Of a stretch of 9,841 nt of DNA, positions 1 to 5,679 are shown in pieces. The notes under the pieces are model-generated. The model saw only the letters and a list, made by a program, of their open reading frames with translations. It made no database searches and was not told the origin of the DNA. Location of the stretch: contig CAMFIX010000071.1 of NCBI GenBank assembly GCA_945952425.1, positions 1-9,841 of the forward strand, given 5' to 3'. The first letter of the stretch is position 1. Every line of letters starts with the position of its first letter. Both the position numbers and the translations under genes were made by a program. Source of the stretch: an uncultured Pseudorhodobacter sp. (GTDB lineage Bacteria; Pseudomonadota; Alphaproteobacteria; Rhodobacterales; Rhodobacteraceae).

Positions 1-16
1 CTTATCGGCAGATCGC

Positions 17-1666
17 TCAGCGGTCCCTCCACCTGTTGGCGATTGGATACCGGCGGTCCATCCAGAAGGCCTTCCTCGTCAGCTTCGTCCCCGGCGCCGA
101 CTGGAAGCGCTTGTATTCGCTGATGTAGAGGAGGTGCTCGACCCGTTGCCCCGTGTCGGCCTCGAAACCTTGCGCCACGATCGCGTCCACCGAGAGTTCC
201 TTCTCGACCAGGCCCTCCAGGATCGCGTCCAGCATGGGATAGGGCGGCAGGCTGTCGTCGTCGCGCTGGTTCTCGCGCAGCTCGGCCGAGGGGGGCTTCT
301 CGATGACGCGCGGCGGGATGACCTCTCCGGCAGGGCCGGCCATCCAGGGGCGGTGGTTGGCGTTGCGCCAGCGGCAGGTCTCGAAAACCCTGGTTTTATA
401 CAGGTCTTTCAGCGGGTTATACCCGCCGTTCATGTCGCCATAGATCGTGCAGTAGCCCACCGCCATTTCCGACTTGTTGCCGGTTGTCAAAAGCATCGCC
501 CCGGTTTTGTTCGACAGCGCCATCAGCAAGAGCCCGCGGAGGCGGCTGTGGGTGCGTTCTTCCGTGATCCCCGGCGCGGTGCCTGCGAACAAGGGCGCCA
601 GGGCCTCGCCCACCGCCTCTTGAGGCCCGGAAATCGGCACCGTATCCAGCCGCGTCCCCAGGGCGCGGGCCACCGCCGCCGCATCCTCCAGCGAATGGGC
701 GGAGGTAAAGCGCGAGGGCAGCATGACGCAATGCACCGCCTGGGGCCCCAAAGCATCGGCGGCGACCGCGGCGACCAGGGCGGAATCGACCCCGCCGGAA
801 AGCCCCAGGATCACTTTGGAAAACCCGGTCTTGCGGCAATAATCCTGCAAGGTCAGGACCATGGCGTGGTAATCGGCCTCATAGGGCTCGGGCCAGAGCG
901 CCTTTTCCCCTTCGCGCGCGCGCCAGCCGTCCGGGCCGAGGTCGAAATCGACATGGGCCAGCGCGGGCTGGAACTGCGGCAAAGAGGCGACCAGCGCCCC
1001 CCCGGGGTTCAGAACAAAACTCGCCCCGTCGAAGGCCTGGTCGTCCTGCCCGCCCACCATGTTGAGGTAAACCAGCGGCAGCCCCGTCTCGACCACGCGC
1101 TTCACCATCAGCCCCATCCGCACCTCGATCTTGCCGCGGTGATAGGGCGAGCCGTTGGGGATGAAGAGGAGGTCCGCCCCGGTCTCGGCCAGGGTCTCGG
1201 CGACGTCGGAATGCCAGGCATCCTCGCAGATCGGCACGCCCAGCCGCAGCGGACCGACCGGCACTGGCCCGGAAATATCGGCCGAGGCGAAGACGCGCTT
1301 TTCGTCGAAGACCCCTTCGTTGGGAAGCTCGTGCTTCAGCACGGTCGAGACCTTGCCGCCCTGCAGGATGTGGAAGGCGTTGTAAAGACGCCCCTCTTTC
1401 ACCGCGGGCCCGCCGATGCCGAGCGCCGGGCCGTCCGCGCAATCCGCCGCCAGCCGCTCGATCCGCGCCAGGGCCGCGGCCACGAAAGCGGGCTTCAGGA
1501 TCAGATCCTGCGTCTGATAGCCGGTGATGAACATCTCGGTCAGGCAGACCATATGGGCGCCGGCGGCGCGCCCCGCCTCCCAGGCGGCGCGGGCGCGGGC
1601 CATGTTGCCGTCGAGATCGCCCACGATGGGGTTGTCTTGCGCGAGGGTCAGGCGGAAATGGGTCAT
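17..1666 (-). CDS. nadE: Glutamine-dependent NAD+ synthetase
   Basis: This 549-residue enzyme makes NAD+ from deamido-NAD+ (nicotinic acid adenine dinucleotide) and ATP, using ammonia released from glutamine; it is cytosolic and the last step of NAD synthesis. Two domains are visible. The N-terminal nitrilase-like glutaminase (about 1-260) carries the Glu-Lys-Cys triad: E44 in LTEMFITGY, K111 in LKHELPNEG and C147 in PICEDAW. The C-terminal synthetase (about 265-549) has the PP-loop SGGVDS at 290-295 and TTGNKSE at 394-400. The length fits the two-domain family, so the gene looks complete. The ATG at 1664-1666 has AAGGAG six bases upstream. It is divergent from the MORN gene across a 125-bp gap. 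Motifs are direct observations; the function follows from the family. Confidence 0.97.
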   Translation of the reverse strand: MTHFRLTLAQDNPIVGDLDGNMARARAAWEAGRAAGAHMVCLTEMFITGYQTQDLILKPAFVAAALARIERLAADCADGPALGIGGPAVKEGRLYNAFHILQGGKVSTVLKHELPNEGVFDEKRVFASADISGPVPVGPLRLGVPICEDAWHSDVAETLAETGADLLFIPNGSPYHRGKIEVRMGLMVKRVVETGLPLVYLNMVGGQDDQAFDGASFVLNPGGALVASLPQFQPALAHVDFDLGPDGWRAREGEKALWPEPYEADYHAMVLTLQDYCRKTGFSKVILGLSGGVDSALVAAVAADALGPQAVHCVMLPSRFTSAHSLEDAAAVARALGTRLDTVPISGPQEAVGEALAPLFAGTAPGITEERTHSRLRGLLLMALSNKTGAMLLTTGNKSEMAVGYCTIYGDMNGGYNPLKDLYKTRVFETCRWRNANHRPWMAGPAGEVIPPRVIEKPPSAELRENQRDDDSLPPYPMLDAILEGLVEKELSVDAIVAQGFEADTGQRVEHLLYISEYKRFQSAPGTKLTRKAFWMDRRYPIANRWRDR

Positions 1667-1733
1667 GCGGGGCTCCTTGGCCCAAGGTTCTAGCAGGTTC
1701 AGGCTGGGGCGAAAGGGGGCTGGCCCGCGATGC

Positions 1734-1762
1734 TTGTCAGACGGGAGGGCGGCGGCTAGGGT
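1734..1762 (+). promoter_or_regulatory. Candidate sigma70-type promoter for the MORN gene
   Basis: TTGTCA (1734-1739, 5 of 6 to the -35 consensus) is followed by a 17-bp spacer and TAGGGT (1757-1762, a weak -10 that keeps the T, A and final T). The predicted transcript would start near 1769 and have a leader of about 23 nt that includes the strong AGGAGG ribosome site at 1779-1784, seven bases before the ATG. The spacing is ideal but such hexamers arise by chance, so this is tentative. I found no equally good match for nadE on the other strand. Confidence 0.3.
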
Positions 1763-1791
1763 CGGGCGGCATTCGGGCAGGAGGGGTCGTC

Positions 1792-3195
1792 ATGTGGAAA
1801 GAGCTGGGTCTGGGCATGGCGGCGGCGCTGGTGGCCGGGGCGGTCGGCGCGCAAGAGGTCGTGACCAAGCAATTCGACAATGGCGCGGTCTATGAGGGCA
1901 CGGTCAAGGACGGCAAGCTGGACGGCACCGGCAGTTACAAGATGCCGGATGGGTTCGAATATACCGGGCAATGGGTGGCCGGAGAGATCAAGGGCGAGGG
2001 GCGGGCGCATTACCCCGACGGCTCGGTCTATGAGGGCAGCTTTGCCAAGGGCGTGCCGGACGGCAAGGGCAAGATCGCCTGGCCGGATGGCGGGAGCTAT
2101 AACGGCGACTGGGTGGCGGGGGCGATCACCGGCACGGGCACCTGGACGGGGGCGGATGGCGCGGTCTATGAGGGCGGCTTCAAGGCGGCGCAGCGCGAGG
2201 GCAAGGGCAAGCTGACCGAAAAGGGCGGCTCGGTCTATGAGGGCGACTGGGTGGCGGGGCAGAAGGTGGGGCAGGGCAAGCTGACCTATCCGGATGGCTC
2301 GGTCTACGAGGGCAGCTTCAAGGCCGACAAGCCCGACGGCCAGGGCAAGCTGACGGCCAAGGACGGCACCGCCTATGAGGGCGCCTGGGTGGGCGGCGCG
2401 GTCGAGGGTGCGGGCAAGATGACCCAGGCCAATGGCGATGTCTACGAGGGCACGCTGAAGGACGGCCAGCGCGACGGCCGCGGCAAGGTGGTCTGGAAGG
2501 CGGGCGGGTCTTACGACGGCGACTGGGTCAAAGGCCAGCGCGAGGGCCAGGGCATCTGGGTCTCGGCCGAGGGGCAGACCTATCGCGGCGCCTGGGTCGG
2601 CGGGGTGATGCAGGGGCAGGGCGTGCTGACCTATGCCGATGGCTCGGTCTATGACGGGGCTTTCGTGGCCGGGTTGCCGGAGGGGCAGGGCAAGGTGACG
2701 CGCAAGGACGGCTCGTCCTATGAAGGCCAGTGGGTCAAGGGCGCGATCGAGGGCAAGGGCAAGGCCAGCTATGCCGGCGGCGCGGTCTATGAGGGCAGCT
2801 TCAAGGCGGGCCAGCCGGAGGGGATCGGCAAGATGACCTGGGCGGATGGCCAGACCTACCAGGGCCAGTGGAAGGCCGGTCAGCGCGAGGGCTTTGGCAT
2901 CGCGACCTATCCCGACGGCACGGTCTATCAGGGAGCGTTCGCGGCCGGGGTGCGGCAGGGCAAGGGGCGTCTCGTGCGGCCGGATGGGTTCAGCTATACC
3001 GGCGACTGGGTGGCGGGCGAGATCGAGGGCACGGGCGAGGCGCGCTATGCCGGGGGCGAGGTCTATGACGGCGCCTTCGTGAAGGGCGTGCGCGAGGGGC
3101 AGGGCAAGCTGGTCTACAAGAACGGCGATGTCAGCGAGGGGAAATGGCGGGCGGGGATATTGATCGCCCCGCCGGATGCGCCCTCGGGGAATTGA
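1792..3195 (+). CDS. Exported MORN-repeat protein
   Basis: A 467-residue protein of unknown specific role. Residues 1-20 look like a Sec signal peptide: a short charged start (MWKEL), a hydrophobic Ala/Gly/Val core and a cleavage site at VGA|QEV, so it probably acts in the periplasm or outside the cell. From Y34 to the end it consists of MORN repeats, each of 23 residues without any insertion or deletion: 18 full repeats (34-447) and a shortened nineteenth (448-467). A typical unit is YEGSFKADKPDGQGKLT followed by a Y/K-DG turn. MORN repeats form an elongated twisted beta-hairpin sheet and in other proteins bind lipids or proteins. No enzymatic domain is attached. The ATG at 1792 has AGGAGG seven bases upstream. 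It is transcribed alone: nadE is divergent on the left and the pfkB gene converges from the right. The coding call is firm; the role is unknown. Confidence 0.93.
   Translation: MWKELGLGMAAALVAGAVGAQEVVTKQFDNGAVYEGTVKDGKLDGTGSYKMPDGFEYTGQWVAGEIKGEGRAHYPDGSVYEGSFAKGVPDGKGKIAWPDGGSYNGDWVAGAITGTGTWTGADGAVYEGGFKAAQREGKGKLTEKGGSVYEGDWVAGQKVGQGKLTYPDGSVYEGSFKADKPDGQGKLTAKDGTAYEGAWVGGAVEGAGKMTQANGDVYEGTLKDGQRDGRGKVVWKAGGSYDGDWVKGQREGQGIWVSAEGQTYRGAWVGGVMQGQGVLTYADGSVYDGAFVAGLPEGQGKVTRKDGSSYEGQWVKGAIEGKGKASYAGGAVYEGSFKAGQPEGIGKMTWADGQTYQGQWKAGQREGFGIATYPDGTVYQGAFAAGVRQGKGRLVRPDGFSYTGDWVAGEIEGTGEARYAGGEVYDGAFVKGVREGQGKLVYKNGDVSEGKWRAGILIAPPDAPSGN
1891..3192 (+). repeat. Tandem 69-bp MORN-coding repeats (18 full plus 1 partial)
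   Basis: The DNA has a strict 69-bp period from 1891, one unit per 23-residue MORN repeat, ending with a partial unit at 3133-3192. The fifth residue of each unit alternates between aromatic types: V,W,F,W,F,W,F,W,L,W for repeats 1-10, then W,F,W,F,W,F,W,F,W for 11-19. The real building block is therefore a two-repeat, 138-bp unit, with one phase slip between repeats 10 and 11. Repeats 2-3 and 17-18 are notably similar in protein sequence. Confidence 0.93.
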
Positions 3196-3258
3196 GCGGA
3201 GCGCTGGCGCGCAAGATTTTCATCTCGCCTCTGCGCTTGCGCGCAACCGGCTCGGCGC
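3195..3258 (+). repeat. Post-stop hairpin element, copy 1
   Basis: This element starts on the last base of the MORN stop codon. Its first 21 bases are identical to those of a second copy at 7005-7067, which starts on the last base of the gltX stop codon; the core is GCGGAGCGCTGGCGCGCAAG. A 9-bp perfect stem can form between GCGCGCAAG (3207-3215) and CTTGCGCGC (3236-3244) with a 20-nt loop, and a smaller alternative hairpin TGCGC/GCGCA lies at 3232-3245. It lies between convergent genes, so it may act in transcript termination or 3'-end protection. That role is inference; the repeat itself is seen directly. Confidence 0.75.
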
Positions 3259-3270
3259 GGCCTCCGGCGG

Positions 3271-3292
3271 GCGTATTTTTGTCAAAGTGAGA
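3271..3292 (+). repeat. GTATTT motif, copy 1
   Basis: First of four copies of a motif reading roughly GTATTTgtGcaA.nnTGAAAG. This copy reads GTATTTTTG, TCAAAG, TGAGAG and has the longest T-run (five T, 3276-3280). It starts 12 bases after the post-stop hairpin element, so together they could form a terminator with a T tract. Confidence 0.55.
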
Positions 3293-3339
3293 GGGGGCGG
3301 CAGATAGGGCACGGCGCAGCCGTCGGCTTGGGCGCAAGT

Positions 3340-3362
3340 GAGTATTTGTGCCAAATTGAAAG
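3340..3362 (+). repeat. GTATTT motif, copy 2
   Basis: Second forward copy, GAGTATTTGTGCC then AAATTGAAAG. A small hairpin CTTG-GGCG-CAAG (3327-3338) lies just 5' of it. It matches the reverse complement of copy 3 at 19 of 23 positions, so copies 2 and 3 form a large inverted repeat with a 75-nt centre. Confidence 0.6.
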
Positions 3363-3437
3363 CGAAATCCGGGAGGCAGCTTGGGTCTTTGGTTGCGCGG
3401 CGCGGCCGAGGCGCTGCGCTGGCCGGGGATCGCTCCC

Positions 3438-3460
3438 CTTTCATACTTGCACAAATACTC
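3438..3460 (-). repeat. GTATTT motif, copy 3
   Basis: Reverse-strand copy: on the minus strand it reads GAGTATTTGTGC then AAGTATGAAAG. It faces copy 2 and is followed on the minus strand by the same G-run seen after copy 4. Confidence 0.6.
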
Positions 3461-3496
3461 TCTTGCCCACCCGGTCACCCGTGGTGCGCTCTCCCC

Positions 3497-3520
3497 CTTT
3501 CATACTGGCCCAAATACCTC
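3497..3520 (-). repeat. GTATTT motif, copy 4
   Basis: Reverse-strand copy closest to pfkB: on the minus strand it reads GAGGTATTTGGGCC then AGTATGAAAG. Copies 3 and 4 share the TATGAAAG end and the following G-run. Its first bases are part of the CCTCC/GGAGG hairpin described as the pfkB terminator. Confidence 0.6.
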
Positions 3521-3553
3521 CGGGGGGAGGCGAAGCCGGGGGGCAGGCCCCCC
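3512..3553 (-). terminator. Candidate intrinsic terminator of pfkB
   Basis: Read on the minus strand after the pfkB stop, there is first a strong hairpin GGGGGGC/GCCCCCC (3538-3553, two-base loop). A second hairpin CCTCC-CCCC-GGAGG (3517-3530) follows and runs directly into TATTT. The second is the classic hairpin-plus-T arrangement, although the T-run is short. The TATTT also belongs to GTATTT motif copy 4. Confidence 0.5.
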
Positions 3554-3578
3554 CAGCCACCGTGCCGCAAGCACCCCC

Positions 3579-4532
3579 TCAGACCTGGCTGATCACGCAT
3601 TCCGGCAAAAGCCGCAGCACGTCCTCGGCCCGGCAGAGCTGCGTGGCATCCGTCGTCACCGCGGCCGAGGCGGCGGCGGTGCCCATGGCGAGCGCGGCCT
3701 CCGGCGGCTCGCCCCGGGCGAGGCTGAGCACCAGGCCCGCCACGAAACTGTCCCCGGCGCCCACGGTCGATTTCACCTTGACCTTCGCGGCCTTGGCGAA
3801 GACGCGGCGGTCCTTGTCGACCAGCACCGACCCATCCGCCCCGCGCGCCACGATCACCATCTGCGCGACGCCGGTCTTCACCAGCTTTTCCGCAAAATCC
3901 GCCGAATCCGAGCGCGAGACCAACCGGCTGCCCGCCAGGCTCTCGGCCTCTTCGCCATCCATCCGCAGGATCGCCAAGCCCGGGATCGGGTTCGACACGG
4001 CCTCGACCAGCGCGGGGCCGGAGGTGTCGAGCACCACGTTCAGCCCCGGCATGGCCCTTGCCAGACGGGCCGGGAAATCGACCGGCACGCCGGGCGGCTG
4101 GCTACCGGAGATCACGCCGTATGCCCCCGGCCGGGCCGAGGCGCGCAAGAGGGTGAAGACGCGCTCTTGATCCGCCTCGCTCCACTTCGGGCCCGGCAGC
4201 ATGAAGCGGTATTGCCGGCCGGTGGTGGTTTCGGTCACGGTCAGCGACTGGCGGGTCTCGCCCGGGGCGGTGAGCGCGAGGAAGGGCACCCCCTCGGCGC
4301 GGATCAACCCCGCCAGCCGGTCTCCGGTCAGGCCGCCGATGGCGACAAGGGCCAGGCTCTCGCCCCCCAGCGCCCCGATGGCGCGGCTGACGTTCAGGCC
4401 CCCGCCGCCCGGGTCCAAAAGCGGATCGGTGCAGCGCAGCTTTTGGTCGGGGATCAGCGCTTCGACATCCGAGGACATGTCGAGCGCGGGGTTCAGCGTC
4501 AGGGTGACGACAGGGGTCTGCGTGGGCGGCAT
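3579..4532 (-). CDS. pfkB: 6-phosphofructokinase, PfkB (Pfk-2) family
   Basis: A complete 317-residue sugar kinase of the ribokinase/PfkB fold, expected to phosphorylate fructose 6-phosphate to fructose 1,6-bisphosphate with ATP in the cytosol. Visible landmarks are TLTLNPALD at 10-18, KLRCT at 31-35, the substrate-binding PGGGGLNVSRAI at 41-52, QYRFMLPG at 107-114, and TVGAGDSF at 256-263 with the presumed catalytic base D261. The PGGGG loop and KLRCT segment match E. coli Pfk-2 as I remember it, whereas 1-phosphofructokinases usually have GGKGINV, so fructose 6-phosphate is the likelier substrate. One oddity is that the family's KPNxxE segment reads RMDGEE (190-195), with D192 for Asn. The ATG sits 4 bp after the stop of the exported-protein gene; GGAG (4540-4543) overlaps that stop. 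A different hexose-phosphate substrate (tagatose 6-phosphate, fructose 1-phosphate) cannot be excluded. Confidence 0.88.
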   Translation of the reverse strand: MPPTQTPVVTLTLNPALDMSSDVEALIPDQKLRCTDPLLDPGGGGLNVSRAIGALGGESLALVAIGGLTGDRLAGLIRAEGVPFLALTAPGETRQSLTVTETTTGRQYRFMLPGPKWSEADQERVFTLLRASARPGAYGVISGSQPPGVPVDFPARLARAMPGLNVVLDTSGPALVEAVSNPIPGLAILRMDGEEAESLAGSRLVSRSDSADFAEKLVKTGVAQMVIVARGADGSVLVDKDRRVFAKAAKVKVKSTVGAGDSFVAGLVLSLARGEPPEAALAMGTAAASAAVTTDATQLCRAEDVLRLLPECVISQV

Positions 4533-4543
4533 CGCTTTACTCC
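4533..4543 (-). promoter_or_regulatory. Ribosome site of pfkB overlapping the upstream stop
   Basis: On the minus strand GGAG (4540-4543) is followed at once by the TAA stop of the exported-protein gene (4537-4539), then four bases and the pfkB ATG. Because the ribosome site lies in the last coding bases of the upstream gene, ribosomes ending that gene could restart at pfkB. This suggests translational coupling. Confidence 0.6.
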
Positions 4544-5106
4544 GCGATTTCGATGGCGGTCTGGAAAGACCCCAGTTTCTGGCTGTTCTTGTCGCGCAAG
4601 GTCGTCACCAAAGTATAGCGGCCCGGTTTGATTCCGCCCAAGGTGTAGGTGATGTTCGCCGGAATCTCGCGGTTCAGGTGGCGCGAGACCATGTTGTATT
4701 GCGTGACCTCGGGCAGGTTGGCCAGTTGGCTGCCGCCGGCATCCAGCACCTGCAGGTCGATGAAGAAATTGACCGACCACAGCCCCTCGCCCGGGTTGCC
4801 GTAATCGAAGCCCACCGGCTCGCAATAGATCAGGATCTTCTCGCCCGGCTTGAAGATATTGGTGGCGCGCGGGTTATAGACGCCGTAGCCCGTGGCCTCT
4901 TGTTCGACCAGAAGCGCCTGGCTGAAGCTGATCGCCTGGGTCTGGCCCCAGACCGAGGCCAGCAGATCCTGCGCCAGCGAGATCGCCCCGGCCCCGTCGC
5001 CCGTGCCGAGCTTGGCCTCGATCGCCTTGGCCTGGTCGGCCACCGGACCGGCCATGGCGGGGCCACATACTGCAACCGCAAGAAGAAAACTGAACGCTAC
5101 CCGCAT
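4537..5106 (-). CDS. Exported protein of unknown function, 189 residues
   Basis: I do not recognise a named family. The first 19 residues are a clear Sec signal peptide: Arg at position 2, a hydrophobic core (FSFLLAVAVCG) and an AMA|GPV cleavage site, so the mature ~170-residue protein should be periplasmic or secreted. A short helical stretch (about 20-70, with KAIEAKL and ISLAQDLL) is followed from about 80 to 189 by alternating hydrophobic segments with turns, such as FKPGEKILIY and LGGIKPGRYTLVT. This resembles an Ig-like beta-sandwich. The mature part has one cysteine, C95. The start is well supported: AGGAGG (5112-5117) lies five bases before the ATG. A reading frame continues far upstream through the antisense strand of gltX, but nothing there looks protein-like. 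It is the middle gene of a minus-strand trio and is probably co-transcribed with pfkB. Confidence 0.85.
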   Translation of the reverse strand: MRVAFSFLLAVAVCGPAMAGPVADQAKAIEAKLGTGDGAGAISLAQDLLASVWGQTQAISFSQALLVEQEATGYGVYNPRATNIFKPGEKILIYCEPVGFDYGNPGEGLWSVNFFIDLQVLDAGGSQLANLPEVTQYNMVSRHLNREIPANITYTLGGIKPGRYTLVTTLRDKNSQKLGSFQTAIEIAE

Positions 5107-5174
5107 GGAGGCCTCCTGCCCCAGCAATAGCCTTGAAGGGCGGGCGGGGGGAAGGGGGGGCTCGCATGAGGCGT

Positions 5175-5582
5175 CTATTCCCACCAGGGGGCGATGGCGG
5201 CGATGTCGTCGTCGCTCCAGCCGAAGTGATGCGCCAGCTCGTGGATCAGGACGTGGCTGACCAGTTCCGCCAAGGAGACATTCCCGCGGTCGATCCATTC
5301 GTCCAGGATCGCCCGGCGATAGAGGAACACCTGGTCGGGGCGCGGATCGGGCTCGGACAGGCGCTTTTCGGTGAGCGGGATGCCGTCGTAAAGGCCCGTC
5401 AGCTCGAACGGGTCGGCGATCTCCAAAGCGTCGAGGATTTCCGGCTCGGCCAGGTCTTCGATGCGCAGGCGCACCTCGCGGGCGGGGATCAGGAAGGGCG
5501 CGGGCAGCGCCTCGCGCGCGGCCTCGGCCAGGGACAGGATCAGCTCGGGGCCGGGGGCGATGGCGTCGGACGGGGTCTGCAT
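5175..5582 (-). CDS. Small HExxH zinc metallopeptidase-like protein
   Basis: A 135-residue protein with the zinc-binding helix HELAHHFGW at 114-122 (H114, E115, H118), followed by an acidic SDDD stretch. Size, position of the motif near the C-terminus and the HHFG extension match the small 'minigluzincin' or zincin-like group (Pfam Zincin_1 / COG3824 from memory). Members are mostly uncharacterised and may or may not be active peptidases. There is no signal peptide, so it is probably cytosolic. The start at 5582 is chosen because the product then begins just before the conserved ELILSLAEAA helix. It lacks a good ribosome site, and an in-frame ATG 33 codons upstream (5681) would overlap the gltX start and add a non-conserved-looking tail. 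It ends 68 bp before the exported-protein gene on the same strand and diverges from gltX across 97 bp. Confidence 0.85.
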   Translation of the reverse strand: MQTPSDAIAPGPELILSLAEAAREALPAPFLIPAREVRLRIEDLAEPEILDALEIADPFELTGLYDGIPLTEKRLSEPDPRPDQVFLYRRAILDEWIDRGNVSLAELVSHVLIHELAHHFGWSDDDIAAIAPWWE

Positions 5583-5679
5583 GGGGCAAGGATGGGGGTT
5601 CCGGCCTTGGGCTGCAAGGGTGTTTCGCTGGACAAATCGCCCGGGAAGGGGCAAGGGAGGGGTGAAACTGGAGTATCCC

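Larger units (their letters stand above)
3196..3578. other. Intergenic region rich in repeats, no convincing gene
   Basis: These 383 bp separate the stop codons of the convergent MORN and pfkB genes. In order they contain the post-stop hairpin element, four copies of a ~23-bp GTATTT motif (two forward, then two reverse), and a GC-rich terminator-like structure beside pfkB. Short open frames cross it on both strands, but they run through the repeat copies, lack good ribosome sites and have arginine/proline-rich translations typical of GC-rich noise. About 75 bp between the second and third motif copies (3363-3437) show nothing I can name. Confidence 0.7.

Noticed and set aside
1675..1687. Palindrome CCTTGG-C-CCAAGG overlapping the nadE ribosome site
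   Set aside because: It could be an operator or translational control site, but a single 13-bp palindrome in GC-rich DNA is weak evidence and no second half-site is seen.
134..1693. A 519-codon open frame on the plus strand, antisense to nadE
   Set aside because: nadE on the other strand has all catalytic motifs. The antisense translation is Arg/Gly/His-rich with no domain, a typical GC-rich shadow frame.
3395..3425. Possible third, degenerate copy of the post-stop hairpin element on the minus strand
   Set aside because: Only a partial CGCCTC...GCGCAACC likeness remains, the 20-base core is missing and it does not follow a stop codon.
3131..3478. Small minus-strand frames in the MORN-pfkB gap
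   Set aside because: They consist of repeat elements and the MORN 3' end read backwards, with no recognisable protein features.
3271..3520. CRISPR-like array
   Set aside because: Four imperfect copies occur in both orientations with unequal spacing (about 47, 75 and 36 bp between copies), and no cas genes are present.
3328..4631. Overlapping plus-strand open frames across the gap and antisense to pfkB
   Set aside because: They cross the repeat motifs and lie opposite a clear kinase. Composition and lack of ribosome sites argue against coding.
5107..5116. Perfect 10-bp palindrome GGAGGCCTCC at the ribosome site of the exported-protein gene
   Set aside because: It has no loop and so cannot fold on itself. 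It probably reflects chance around an AGGAGG ribosome site.
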